Assembly (NCBI GenBank): GCA_028284445.1
Contig: JANQRS010000060.1
Span: 1-64,000 of the forward strand
Length of the DNA stretch: 64,000 nucleotides
Direction of reading: 5' to 3'
From: Calditrichia bacterium
GTDB lineage: Bacteria; Calditrichota; Calditrichia; RBG-13-44-9; J075
Translations under genes and position numbers: made by a program
Part shown: positions 52,604 through 61,502 of the stretch, piece by piece
Layout of the letters: each line of letters starts with the position of its first letter
How positions within the stretch are numbered: position 1 is the first letter of the stretch
The notes under the pieces: generated by a model
What the model was told of the DNA's origin: nothing
Databases searched by the model: none
Seen by the model: the letters and a program-made list of their open reading frames with translations, nothing else

Positions 52604-53254
52604 ATGAAACCTCCCCTGATTGTTTTCCTGTTTTGCTGCATCACCCTGGGCTTATCCCAAAGCTGCGACACACAATCCGGACCGCCAATAGAGAATATTG
52701 ATATCGTACCGGAAGTTACAGCAGCAGACCAAGCACTTGCCAACGTCTATCAGCCCCTGGACGGCACCTGGGAAGGCCAGTTCTACATTTATATCGACAC
52801 GATGGGACAGGCGCCCGGTAAAGCGCTTCCCAAAGACATCACTGCCTACGATTTCAGCAATAGCGAATCCTGGTATCTTTCGCAGGTCATTGAAGTCCGG
52901 CAAGAGTACACCTCCGAAACGCCCTATTTCCAGCGCGTAAAAATAATCGATACCTACCGTGATACAGACGGCGAACAGCATACTATTGAAAGCAAGGGTG
53001 TGAACAAAATCCAGGATGGCAAGATGTGGTGTGTGGTCCTCAAGCCGGATGATACCGTTATCCACGAGGGATCAACGGACGGCGCAAGAACCATCATCTG
53101 GCAACGGGACATTCGTGAGCCTTTGAAAATCGAGTATTTCCGGGAAACGGTCGAGGACAGCAGCTACCAGATTTATGGCTGGGGCTACTACGGCGATGAC
53201 AATCCGGAGCTAACCCCGCGCATGTGGTTTCACGGGGATTATCAGCGGCAGTAA
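52604..53254 (+). CDS. Putative lipoprotein of unknown function
   Basis: A 216-residue exported protein with a hydrophobic N-terminus ending LGLSQSC, whose Cys21 may be lipidated though the lipobox is atypical. The mature part begins with an acidic linker and then reads LDGTWEGQFYIYIDTMG, a pattern seen at the first strand of lipocalin-like barrels, followed by several beta-type stretches and a Trp-rich end (YGWGYYGDDNPELTPRMWFHGDY). No family is named with confidence. AAGGA precedes the ATG. It follows the FG-GAP/ASPIC gene in the same direction and is closed by a strong hairpin. Confidence 0.75.
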   Translation: MKPPLIVFLFCCITLGLSQSCDTQSGPPIENIDIVPEVTAADQALANVYQPLDGTWEGQFYIYIDTMGQAPGKALPKDITAYDFSNSESWYLSQVIEVRQEYTSETPYFQRVKIIDTYRDTDGEQHTIESKGVNKIQDGKMWCVVLKPDDTVIHEGSTDGARTIIWQRDIREPLKIEYFRETVEDSSYQIYGWGYYGDDNPELTPRMWFHGDYQRQ

Positions 53255-53271
53255 GATACAGATCTTTCGCA

Positions 53272-53312
53272 CAAAGAGGCGCTATTGCTTTCACGGCAAT
53301 AGCGCCTCTTTG
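53272..53312. terminator. Strong bidirectional hairpin between convergent genes
   Basis: A perfect 17-bp stem (53272-53288 with 53296-53312) and a 7-nt loop, between the stops of the putative lipoprotein gene and the YHS-domain gene. T-rich sequence flanks the stem on the plus-strand side only weakly. Confidence 0.8.
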
Positions 53313-53343
53313 CATTTCAGACAACGGTTTTCAGCTTTGCGAT

Positions 53344-53811
53344 CTAGTGACGCTGCTTAAGCTGCTTCCAGTTCTTGTCAGCCATTGCTACCAGTTCACT
53401 GTGCTCACCGGCCAGCCACAGTTGCTGCGCATCGACTTCCAGGTCATAGAGGAATAAGTAGAGTTTACCGCCGGTAACTACGAACTTATTGGGGTCTACC
53501 CGAAATTTCGCTCCGGCATATACACCAAAAGAACAGAAGCCACCATACTGCGGGAGATATTTTGCCGGATTGGCATCGAAAGCTGCTTGCTGCTCTGCAC
53601 TGGTAAAATAGTAGTTTAAGCCGTCGTAAGTCGACTTAAACGCTTTCACCCCGCGTTGGGCGATGCCAAGATCCAGATATGAGACAGGACTGTAGCCCTG
53701 CAAAGCGATCTTGCTATCATCGCTATTGTACGCCGGATTTTTGTCCTTGGCGATGAGGAAAATCGAAGTAATTGTAATGAGAATAAATGCTGAAAGAATA
53801 TAGTGTCTCAT
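53344..53811 (-). CDS. YHS-domain protein, exported
   Basis: A 155-residue protein with an N-terminal hydrophobic segment (MRHYILSAFILITITSIFLIA) and a YHS-like domain: IALQGYSPVSYLDLGIAQRGVKAFKSTYDGLNYYFTSAEQQAAFDANPAKYLPQYGGFCSFGV. The GFCSFGV element has the Cys of the YHS metal-binding pattern. The ATG at 53811 with AAAGGA upstream was chosen over an in-frame codon at 53895 that lies inside the preceding gene. It follows the SnoaL-like gene closely and is probably co-transcribed. Such proteins may bind a metal such as copper; this is not proven here. Confidence 0.85.
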   Translation of the reverse strand: MRHYILSAFILITITSIFLIAKDKNPAYNSDDSKIALQGYSPVSYLDLGIAQRGVKAFKSTYDGLNYYFTSAEQQAAFDANPAKYLPQYGGFCSFGVYAGAKFRVDPNKFVVTGGKLYLFLYDLEVDAQQLWLAGEHSELVAMADKNWKQLKQRH

Positions 53812-53830
53812 GCTGTTTTCCTTTCTATTG

Positions 53831-54178
53831 TTAGCTCTTGAAATATTGTTCGTGAATAACTTTGCCGTCTTGCCAAACCCGGCGAATGATTTCATGCCAA
53901 AGCACTTTACTGCCGTCCTTCATATTAAAGTCGAAGGTAAATTCAGACATTGATACGCCATCACCGGTAGCGGCATGATGACGTGTGATACCGTTTACCC
54001 TGGCAATGGCGCCAAGAAAACCTTCCATCTTGCCAATCATTTCATCTCGATTTTTGGTAATGGTGCCGTCGAAATCTTCTGTCCGGGCATTGTCTGCAAA
54101 GAAGTCCCTGACAGCCTCGACGATTTGTCCCTGAAGCACCAGGGTATCCATTTCTTCAAGTTTTGCGGATAAGCTCAT
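53831..54178 (-). CDS. SnoaL-like (NTF2-fold) protein
   Basis: A 115-residue NTF2-fold protein: the helix-rich opening MSLSAKLEEMDTLVLQGQIVEAVRDFFADNARTEDFDG and strands ending EYFK are typical of SnoaL-like polyketide-cyclase-fold proteins, a family with many enzymatic and binding roles. GGAG precedes the ATG by eight bases. It lies between the AraC-type regulator and the YHS-domain gene on the same strand. The substrate cannot be inferred. Confidence 0.8.
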   Translation of the reverse strand: MSLSAKLEEMDTLVLQGQIVEAVRDFFADNARTEDFDGTITKNRDEMIGKMEGFLGAIARVNGITRHHAATGDGVSMSEFTFDFNMKDGSKVLWHEIIRRVWQDGKVIHEQYFKS

Positions 54179-54271
54179 TTTAAATTCTCCGTGAATGCAT
54201 TAAACATGTCATTATTTGATCACACGGAGAAAAGGTAGGATGAGGAGAGGAAAAGCCGAGTACAGGATATT

Positions 54272-55345
54272 CTACAAACAGTGCACTTTTTGGTGAGCCT
54301 TCTGATATTCACCTGGTGTTTGACCCGTCAATCCCTTGAAGAAGGTCGAAAAATGATTTGGCTCTTCGAATCCGAGCTCAAAGGCAACGTCTTTGATCGT
54401 GTCCGAACCCAAAAGCAATTGACGCGCTTCCTCAATTAATCGACGGCGGATTATTTCGCCAGTGGTCAAGTTGGATCTTTCCCGCACTTTCTTGCAGAGC
54501 GTTTTAATACTCATATTGAGTTGATCCGCATAAAACTGTGTAGAACGCCGGGTTCGATAATGTTTGTCGATCAGGAAAAGCAGGTCTTCCAGGAAAGTGT
54601 CGCGAGGATGGAAATCAAAGGCCTTGCGGAATTCAAGTGGTGTCCGGGTCGTTTTCTGGCGAAAAAAGCGATTAAAATAGTGCGAGCTGCTAAAGCCCAG
54701 GTCATAGGCAATTTCTTTGACGGATTTATCAGTAAACACGACCATCTTTTGCGCTTCGAGAGCCAGCTTTCGTTGCAGCATTTTGTTAGTGGAAAGCCCC
54801 ACTCTTTTCCGCAAAATTGAATCGGTATTTTCCTGGCTAAAACCGCTGGTTTCAAGCAGCTTTCCAATTGGGCAACGCTCAATAAATGTCGAATCAACCA
54901 AATGCTTGACATCAAAGATCAGAGAAATTTCTTCTGCTGCTGCTCGAAAGGGGTTTTTGTTTCGCCAACTTTGAACAGAATGATTGAGCAGGGTCTGGTC
55001 CGGTTGCTGCAAGCCGGCTGTATCGCTCACCGGCCCAACGTCCAAATGCGCCAGAGACAGGACATGTTGAAAAAGCAGACGTGAATCCGCCAGTCTGGCA
55101 ATCATCCGCCGGCTAAAAACAACTTCCGTGATCTGCAGTGAACCGGCTTTTAACTGAAAATACATACCCGGCGAAAGAAAAATTGTCATTGGCGCTGCGA
55201 ACTGATACTCCTGGAAATCCACTTCGAAATGCCCACTACCCGAGGTGATCATCCACATAGCATGTTCGTCAACAAGCTGTATTTGCCCAATCGTCGGTTG
55301 GAAATGCGTCATTTTCAGAATCTCTACCGGCTCATAATCATTCAA
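54272..55345 (-). CDS. AraC-family regulator with two tandem AraC DNA-binding domains
   Basis: A 357-residue regulator. Residues 10-90 look like a cupin-type sensor (DEHAMWMITSGSGHFEVDFQEYQF). Residues 185-243 hold one AraC helix-turn-helix pair (LALEAQKMVVFTDKSVKEIAYDLGFSSSHYFNRFFRQKTTRTPLEFRKAF). Residues 290-350 hold a second (LIEEARQLLLGSDTIKDVAFELGFEEPNHFSTFFKGLTGQTPGEYQKAH). Normal AraC proteins have a single such pair. The start is a TTG at 55345; an ATG at 55312 is an alternative. It precedes the SnoaL/YHS genes by 94 bases and may control them. Confidence 0.85.
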   Translation of the reverse strand: MNDYEPVEILKMTHFQPTIGQIQLVDEHAMWMITSGSGHFEVDFQEYQFAAPMTIFLSPGMYFQLKAGSLQITEVVFSRRMIARLADSRLLFQHVLSLAHLDVGPVSDTAGLQQPDQTLLNHSVQSWRNKNPFRAAAEEISLIFDVKHLVDSTFIERCPIGKLLETSGFSQENTDSILRKRVGLSTNKMLQRKLALEAQKMVVFTDKSVKEIAYDLGFSSSHYFNRFFRQKTTRTPLEFRKAFDFHPRDTFLEDLLFLIDKHYRTRRSTQFYADQLNMSIKTLCKKVRERSNLTTGEIIRRRLIEEARQLLLGSDTIKDVAFELGFEEPNHFSTFFKGLTGQTPGEYQKAHQKVHCL

Positions 55346-55470
55346 GTGCTACATTTATTCAAACCTTAGATGACAGCACACGATATTTGATACAGGCACA
55401 GTCGCATTTTCAGACAAAGAACAATGAGAAACAACCTTTCAGAGTAAGCACGATCCTCAAACAATTGTCG

Positions 55471-56910
55471 CTACTCGCGATAGTTCAGCGGCGCACTTTT
55501 GCTATCCGGTATCAAACTCTGATATGTGAAGTCACCGAGCTTTTGGCGAAACTCAGCATCGATCTCCGCCAGTTGCCCAGGACTTTGAAACAGCTCTACA
55601 GCCGTTAATGCCAATGTCTTCGCGGCAACCACCATTCCCTTGCGCCCAATGCTGGTACCGCTGCAGGCAGTCGACTGCCAGGTGTGAAGCGAAACGCCCG
55701 GTACCAGGGTAGCCGCCCACAAATGCCCGGTAGGCACATTCCAGCTAACGTCCCCAATGTCTGATGACGCTGTAACAACGGCTTGTTCAATCGGCAGAAT
55801 TTCCCGGGAGCTGCTCAAGGATTTGCGCGCGGCCTTCGGCAAGGTTTGTTGAATCTCTTTGGCAAAGGCCGCTTCTTCCGGGGAGTACTCAACACCACCG
55901 ACCTTCTTCAGGTTTTCCAACAGCATGGTATTAACGGTATTAAGATTCAGGAAATTGTAGGCACTGCTGACAATCTCGACCTCTACGCTGGTTTCCGTGG
56001 CTAACGCCGCCCCTTCTGCACATTTTTCGATGCGATCCCATATGCCGAGCAACACCCGCATGTCAGGATGACGGGCATACATATAGAGCTCGGTTTCATC
56101 CGGCACCACGTTCGGCGCTTTGCCACCCTTGCTTACGATATAATGCAATCGTGATTCAGAGGGAATATGCTCGCGCAGCATTTCGACCGCCTGGGTAGTC
56201 AACATCAATCCATCCAGGGCCGACCGGCCTTTGTCGGGCGCAGCGGCTGCATGGGAAGCAATCCCGCTGAAGCGAAATTTGGCGGTAATGACCGCCAGAC
56301 ATTGCTGCCAACTGGCGGTGTTGCGATCGCCGGGATGCCAGGCAAGTACTACATCACAATCCTTGAATGCCGCATCATCGCGCATCATGTAGTATTTTCC
56401 GGACCCACCTTCCTCTGCCGGCGTGCCGTAGAAGCGCAGGGTGCCCTTGATGCCATTTTCTTCCATATAGTTTTTGGAGGCAACAGCGGCATACAAGGCA
56501 GCAGCACCGAGCAAATTATGGCCGCAGCCATGCCCGGAGGTGCCGTAATCACCCACTTGCCGCACGGCAACTGCCGCCTGCGACAAGCCCGGCAGCGCGT
56601 CATATTCGCCCACGATGCCAATGACCGGTTCGCCACTGCCATAGCTGGCAATAAAGGCTGTCGGTATGCCGGCAACAGCATCATCAATGGCGAACCCATT
56701 CTTCTTCAATTCGCTCTTGCAAAGCGCCACACTTCGTTCTTCCTGGTATCCCAGTTCCGCATATTTCCAAAGCTCTTCAGATTTGCTGCCGTAGTAATCG
56801 GCCATCGATTCCATATCGGCAAGCAGCTTGTCATGAAAACTTTTCTGGGCAAAAAGCAAAGTAGATTGCAGCAAAACAACAAGAAATAGGCAACGGGTTA
56901 ACAAGATCAT
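55471..56910 (-). CDS. Exported M20-family amidohydrolase (AbgB-like)
   Basis: A 479-residue metal-dependent amidohydrolase with a signal peptide (ILLTRCLFLVVLLQSTLLFAQ). Visible family motifs are GEYDALPGLSQ (metal-ligand Asp), HGCGHNLLGAAALYAA (metal-binding His/Cys region), GTPAEEGGSGKYYM (catalytic Glu pair), AWHPGD, and ASHAAAAPDKGRSALDG in the dimerisation domain. It resembles p-aminobenzoyl-glutamate hydrolase subunit B and related amidases. AAAGGAT lies before the ATG at 56910; a longer frame opening at 57015 is rejected. It probably acts in the periplasm on N-acyl amino acids or peptides. Confidence 0.9.
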   Translation of the reverse strand: MILLTRCLFLVVLLQSTLLFAQKSFHDKLLADMESMADYYGSKSEELWKYAELGYQEERSVALCKSELKKNGFAIDDAVAGIPTAFIASYGSGEPVIGIVGEYDALPGLSQAAVAVRQVGDYGTSGHGCGHNLLGAAALYAAVASKNYMEENGIKGTLRFYGTPAEEGGSGKYYMMRDDAAFKDCDVVLAWHPGDRNTASWQQCLAVITAKFRFSGIASHAAAAPDKGRSALDGLMLTTQAVEMLREHIPSESRLHYIVSKGGKAPNVVPDETELYMYARHPDMRVLLGIWDRIEKCAEGAALATETSVEVEIVSSAYNFLNLNTVNTMLLENLKKVGGVEYSPEEAAFAKEIQQTLPKAARKSLSSSREILPIEQAVVTASSDIGDVSWNVPTGHLWAATLVPGVSLHTWQSTACSGTSIGRKGMVVAAKTLALTAVELFQSPGQLAEIDAEFRQKLGDFTYQSLIPDSKSAPLNYRE

Positions 56911-57073
56911 GACGGATCCTTTGGTCAGATTGGTAAACATTGGAGGAAATATTGAAGGATCTCCCCATTTGCCCTTTTCGAACAAACGGGGGTATTCTAA
57001 TTGCTTAAGTGGCAAAACTTACGAAGAACAGCGGATTGAGACAAGAAGCGCGCTCAAGTCGATTCTGACGCCG

Positions 57074-58333
57074 TTAGAAACTGATATTGCGAATAGTGAG
57101 CATCACGCTCTTTTCGGTTGTCCCGGTCAAAGGATGATCAGCTGGCTCAAGAACCTCTGATCGAAAGAATTGAATATCGAACTTATTAGCAAGCGCCGAG
57201 AGAGATCTGTTACCGCTCGCCATCGCCAAAAGCTTAAAAAAACCAAGTGATCGAACGCCAATTCCAAAGGTTTCCTGTCCTGACCATCCGGGGCCGCCAA
57301 AACTACCAAAAGACACCTGAAAAAATTCAAGCATATCAACACGAAAGCCATAATACACGTCTGCTAAACCGTCGCCATCAAGTGCGATCAGGTTGCTAAA
57401 AATGCCGATATCGCCAAGTAACCCGCTTTTGTATTCCTGGTCCTCACTATTCACCATGATGTCACTTGATTCCACCGACCAAACAAAATCCATTGCTTTC
57501 AGTGAAACAACTCCTGTTCGCAACTCAAAGCCGCCGGAGAACGCATATCCTAATTCCGCCGTTCTCGGAATCGGGTCGGACTGCCGCCCCTCTACATACG
57601 AAACCCGCCCACCGATATTGGTCATTGCATAGCCAAGGCTGATACTGGCATAAGGCTGAAGCCCGCGTGGTTTACCGGTGTCCGGATTAATCCGATCTTC
57701 CCGGAATTTCAGGATTGGGACATTCAATAAAATGCCCACATCTGTAGCGGTGGTTTCAACCCGGCCGTCAGAATTATCTGTCTGTAAAGGCGAGAGTTGC
57801 GATTCAATGCCCTTTATGGTAAAGCCGACACTAACGTTGACATTTGTGCCATAGCTTGCCCCCATCGCCACCCCCGAATAAGATTCGGCGCTGCGAAATC
57901 TTGCAATCTCATTTCCATTAACATCGGTTTGAATATTCTCACCGTAGTTGATGCGGCTACGGATAAAGCCAACTCCCAAACTCAACGGTAAGCGACTGGA
58001 ATGATTGCCAAAATCGTAGCCGATATGACCAGCGCTGGCATCAAAATACAAGTTACTGAGATTAAAGCGCGGCAGCCAATCAGTCTTCACTGGATAAAAC
58101 TGAAAGGCCAAATTTTGTTCCCGGCTCATGTAACCCAGATGAGCGGGATTATAATGCATTGCGAAAGACTCTGAACCCGGCAAAGCCACCCCGGCACGCC
58201 CGATTCCATTAATTGCCGGTGATGGCGGTATTCTCAGGAATAGAAGCGTCGCTTCGCCTTGTGCAGACAATTGTGCAGAAAAAAGTAGCAGAATGAGTAC
58301 AGGAATGCGAAAAAAGAGTTGCTGAAATAGCAT
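57074..58333 (-). CDS. PorV-like outer-membrane beta-barrel protein
   Basis: A 419-residue exported protein (signal peptide ending SAQLSAQG) with the PorV/PorQ-type opening FLRIPPSPAINGIGRAGVALPGSESFAMHYNPAHLG, a run of amphipathic strands and a terminal Phe. PorV-like proteins act as type IX secretion components or as outer-membrane partners of secreted cargo. It is the second such protein in the window. The AGGTTAAG before ATG is a plausible ribosome binding site. It is followed on the same strand by the amidohydrolase gene after about 160 bases. Confidence 0.82.
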   Translation of the reverse strand: MLFQQLFFRIPVLILLLFSAQLSAQGEATLLFLRIPPSPAINGIGRAGVALPGSESFAMHYNPAHLGYMSREQNLAFQFYPVKTDWLPRFNLSNLYFDASAGHIGYDFGNHSSRLPLSLGVGFIRSRINYGENIQTDVNGNEIARFRSAESYSGVAMGASYGTNVNVSVGFTIKGIESQLSPLQTDNSDGRVETTATDVGILLNVPILKFREDRINPDTGKPRGLQPYASISLGYAMTNIGGRVSYVEGRQSDPIPRTAELGYAFSGGFELRTGVVSLKAMDFVWSVESSDIMVNSEDQEYKSGLLGDIGIFSNLIALDGDGLADVYYGFRVDMLEFFQVSFGSFGGPGWSGQETFGIGVRSLGFFKLLAMASGNRSLSALANKFDIQFFRSEVLEPADHPLTGTTEKSVMLTIRNISF

Positions 58334-58446
58334 CTTAACCTACCTCTCCGTTATAAAAAATCCCAACATCGACCAGCCTCAAGGACGATAATACATAATA
58401 CATCCTTTCCTGACCGGCAGCAATGGATACTCGATAAATACAACAA

Positions 58447-58555
58447 AAAAATTCCAACAGGAAAAAATCCAAAACACACTTTGGAATTTTTCCTGTTGGA
58501 ATTTGGATTTTGCTTCCCTGCTTTTTGGATTTTTTCCTGTTGGAATTTGGATTTT
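58447..58555 (-). terminator. Repeat-built hairpin behind larC (TTTTTCCTGTTGGAATTTGG repeats)
   Basis: Three copies of a 25-bp repeat: forward at 58487-58511 and 58530-58555, inverted at 58447-58474. The inverted copy folds with a forward copy into a stem of more than 20 bp ending in T-rich sequence on the minus strand. The larC stop codon TAA touches the repeat. A fourth copy is at 39664-39697. Confidence 0.65.
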
Positions 58556-59729
58556 ACGCTTTCCCTGTGAGCTCTTGCTGCAACTGCTGATACACGGCAT
58601 GCAAGCCAAGGTTATGTTCCGCGGCAATGCGCTTGCATTCTTCGAATTCCGGAAGCAGTCGCCGATCACCATTCAGCTGAACTTCCTTCACCTTGATTTT
58701 ACCCCATTTTTGCGATTCAACCTGGATAACCCGCCGTGGCAGGTGCTCGCGATGAACGGTATGGTAGCGTAAGCCAATGGTGCTCGTCTCGCTGAAGAGA
58801 ATGTTCTTAACAGTGGTAAAAAGCGCGGGGTCAGCCAGAATGGATACCAACACGCCGGGTCGTCCCTTCTTCATCATCGCCTGGTAGATCGAGACATCGT
58901 TCACGCCTGCTGCGAAGAGCTTTTCCATCACGTAGGGATAAATTTCAGGATTGAGATCATCGATATTGGTTTCGATCTGCAGCAATGAATCATGTGTAAA
59001 GCGGTCGTGCAGCTGCCCGGTCCATACCCGAACCAGGTTCGGTACTGCCTCGAAATCCTTGCTACCAGCGCCATAGCCGATGGTGTCTACCGTAAAGGCC
59101 TGATCCCGCGGTAGCAATCCCTGCGAAAGCTGACTCACCAGCAAGGCGCCGGTAGGCGTCACCAGCTCTCCTTCCATATCAATGGACGAAAGCGGGTAGC
59201 CTTTTAACAAACCCATCGTTGCCGGTGCAGGCACCGGCAGAATGCCATGCGCCGCCTTGATGCGCCCACGGCTGACCGGCAGCATTGAAGCAAAAATGCG
59301 GTCCACCTGCAGATATTCGACGCAGATGAAGGCCCCAATGATATCAACAATTGAATCAACCGCGCCCACTTCATGAAAGTGCACTTTTTCGATCGGCATA
59401 TTGTGCACATTCGCTTCTTCCCGACCGAGTCGTTGGAAAGCTCCCGCCGCCTGTTCCTTAACAAATGCGCTCAACTTGCTTTCATCGATCATTTTCAAGA
59501 TATGAGAAAGATGGCGATGGCTATGTGGATCAGGTTCTGTTTGAACAGTCAGTTTCTTTGAGGAAATATGATGCCGGAAGGTATCTTCCAGAACCAGTTC
59601 ATATCCATCCAGCTTCAGTTGACTGAGCTCATTCTTCAAATAATCAATAGGAACGTGTTGATCCAAAAAAGCGCCTAGCAGCATATCACCGCTGGCGCCA
59701 CCAATACAATCGATATATAAGTATCGCAT
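58554..59729 (-). CDS. larC: LarC, nickel-inserting protein of the pincer-cofactor pathway
   Basis: A 391-residue protein matching LarC (pyridinium-3,5-bisthiocarboxylate mononucleotide nickel chelatase), which inserts nickel into the cofactor of lactate racemase-type enzymes. Motifs include YIDCIGGASGDMLLGAF, HFHEVGAVDSIVDIIG, GELVTPTGALLV, ETNIDDLNPEIYPYVMEKLF and SETSTIGLRYHTVHREHLPRR. It is a single uninterrupted frame, whereas some LarC are made by a ribosomal frameshift. Its ATG overlaps the upstream nucleotidase stop (TAATG). No larA, larB or larE gene is in the window. Confidence 0.9.
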   Translation of the reverse strand: MRYLYIDCIGGASGDMLLGAFLDQHVPIDYLKNELSQLKLDGYELVLEDTFRHHISSKKLTVQTEPDPHSHRHLSHILKMIDESKLSAFVKEQAAGAFQRLGREEANVHNMPIEKVHFHEVGAVDSIVDIIGAFICVEYLQVDRIFASMLPVSRGRIKAAHGILPVPAPATMGLLKGYPLSSIDMEGELVTPTGALLVSQLSQGLLPRDQAFTVDTIGYGAGSKDFEAVPNLVRVWTGQLHDRFTHDSLLQIETNIDDLNPEIYPYVMEKLFAAGVNDVSIYQAMMKKGRPGVLVSILADPALFTTVKNILFSETSTIGLRYHTVHREHLPRRVIQVESQKWGKIKVKEVQLNGDRRLLPEFEECKRIAAEHNLGLHAVYQQLQQELTGKA

Positions 59730-61387
59730 TATTTTTCGAAACCTGCCTTCCATTCTGCACTTGGCTGTGCGGCGTCATCGCGCTGCCAGCGCCCATCCAG
59801 CTTTATTTCCAGGGGCGAATTCGCCTGGATATGACCAATGACGGCCTCTCGCAACAGCTGCCCGCGAAAAGCGACCCTGGCCTTGGGAACGCGCTTAAGC
59901 AAAACCAGACCGGAGTTGCCTTCAATTAGATAGTCTGTTGTTGCAACTTTATAGCGCCCGGCGGGATCAATTGGCTTGCCACCGATAAGTATTTCCACGG
60001 CTCGCTTTCCCTCATCCCGGGTTTTATTGAATGTGACTCGGGCACCGCCGATGGCAAATCCACGGCTGCTGCCGGCCAGCTTGCGTTCAACAATGCGTTT
60101 CAAAAAAGCACCGGTTGCTTCAAAAGTCACAATCTCATTACCAAATGGGAGTACCTTAAAAATATCTTCCCTGGTAATGGAGCCAGATTTTACATCCGCA
60201 CGAATACCGCCAAAATTCATAAACGAGAAGTCCGCTTCGCCGGCTTCGCAGAGGACATCGCAAATCAGGTTGTTCAGCGGCGCTTCACCCACGCTGGAGC
60301 GGGTCAGCGCGGTCCTGGTTTCACCAATGATATCGCGAAAGCCCTCTTCATGGATAGCCCGTTGTTCATCAATAAACTTCTGCATGGTGCTATCCGGCCA
60401 AAACTGATCTTGCTGCAATAACAGCAGAGAATTTTTATCTGCCGCATACTCATATCCGGCGATGGAACGGGTCGGTAAATCAATATCAATATCCAGCCAG
60501 CCCAAATTGCCGAGGTTACCGTAGTTCTGCATACAAATCGTATGATTCACCGGGTCTTCCCACACTTCACGATACCCCTTGTGTAAGTGTCCACCAACCA
60601 TCAAATCGATACCACGGACAAAATGGGCTATTTCCATGGCGTTTGTGTAGCCCTTCTCTCGCACAGATTCCGGCGTCTGCCGCAGCAAATCCTCATATCC
60701 GGCCTGCGGGTCATAAGGCAGACCGATATGCAATAATACCACAACTAAATCACACCCTTTATCGCGCAATGTGCTAACCGTGGCTTGAAGCGAACTGATT
60801 TCATCGCGGAATTCCAGCCCACGAATATTGTCAGGAAAACTCATTGCTGCAGTACCCATGGTGGTCGCACCGGTGATGCCTACTTTCATTCCGAGCTTTT
60901 CCGTAATCACCCACGGCTTCACAGGTTCCCAATGGGTGCCGGTTTCGGCATCAAAAATATTTGCAGCCACCCATGGGAAGGTCGAGGCTTCAATCATTTT
61001 AACCAGGTTGTCTTTGCCAAGATCAAAGTCGTGATTCCCGGGCACAACCGCATCATATTCCATACGATTCATATATTCAACAACTGCCTGCCCCTTTGAG
61101 CGGGTGCCAACCAGAGTTCCCTGGAAGGTATCTCCACCATCGATGAGCAGCGTGGCCTTATTGCCATGCGGTGCGCGTCGCCGTACGCGATTGATGATTG
61201 TTGCAGCAGAAGGTCCGCCACCCAAAATAGGCGGGAAATCAGGATTTAAAAACTCGGCTTTCTGCGGGACAATTCCACCATGGATATCATTGGTAAAAAA
61301 AACGGTGAGCCTGGCAGTTTCATTCGCCTCCTCGGCAAGAACAAAACTACAGGCAAAAAAAAGCAGCAGGGCGGCGATATATCGCAT
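59729..61387 (-). CDS. Exported 5'-nucleotidase/2',3'-cyclic phosphodiesterase (UshA family)
   Basis: A 552-residue exported enzyme with signal peptide RYIAALLLFFACSFVLAEE. The metallophosphatase domain has NDIHGG, LIDGGDTFQG, VPGNHDFDLGK and VGGHLHKG. The C-terminal nucleotidase domain has the substrate-binding FMNFGGIRADVKSG and PFGNEIVTFEATG. It dephosphorylates nucleotides in the periplasm. The ATG at 61387 with GAGGAAG upstream is preferred to an in-frame codon at 61522. Its stop overlaps the larC start, so the two are translated together. Confidence 0.93.
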   Translation of the reverse strand: MRYIAALLLFFACSFVLAEEANETARLTVFFTNDIHGGIVPQKAEFLNPDFPPILGGGPSAATIINRVRRRAPHGNKATLLIDGGDTFQGTLVGTRSKGQAVVEYMNRMEYDAVVPGNHDFDLGKDNLVKMIEASTFPWVAANIFDAETGTHWEPVKPWVITEKLGMKVGITGATTMGTAAMSFPDNIRGLEFRDEISSLQATVSTLRDKGCDLVVVLLHIGLPYDPQAGYEDLLRQTPESVREKGYTNAMEIAHFVRGIDLMVGGHLHKGYREVWEDPVNHTICMQNYGNLGNLGWLDIDIDLPTRSIAGYEYAADKNSLLLLQQDQFWPDSTMQKFIDEQRAIHEEGFRDIIGETRTALTRSSVGEAPLNNLICDVLCEAGEADFSFMNFGGIRADVKSGSITREDIFKVLPFGNEIVTFEATGAFLKRIVERKLAGSSRGFAIGGARVTFNKTRDEGKRAVEILIGGKPIDPAGRYKVATTDYLIEGNSGLVLLKRVPKARVAFRGQLLREAVIGHIQANSPLEIKLDGRWQRDDAAQPSAEWKAGFEK

Positions 61388-61502
61388 GCGGTCTTCCTCG
61401 ACATTTGCAAAAATATACCGGTATTGCAAAATGGACGCAAGCGAATAAAAAGCTGTGGCGATGACGTTTCCGAGGATGGGGCGGTGCAATAGACTATGTC
61501 GT

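Noticed and set aside
56960..57000. Possible third copy of the CCCCTTCGAAGGGG palindrome
   Set aside because: Only the TTTTCGAA core and a few flanking C/G runs match; pairing is poor, so it was not called.
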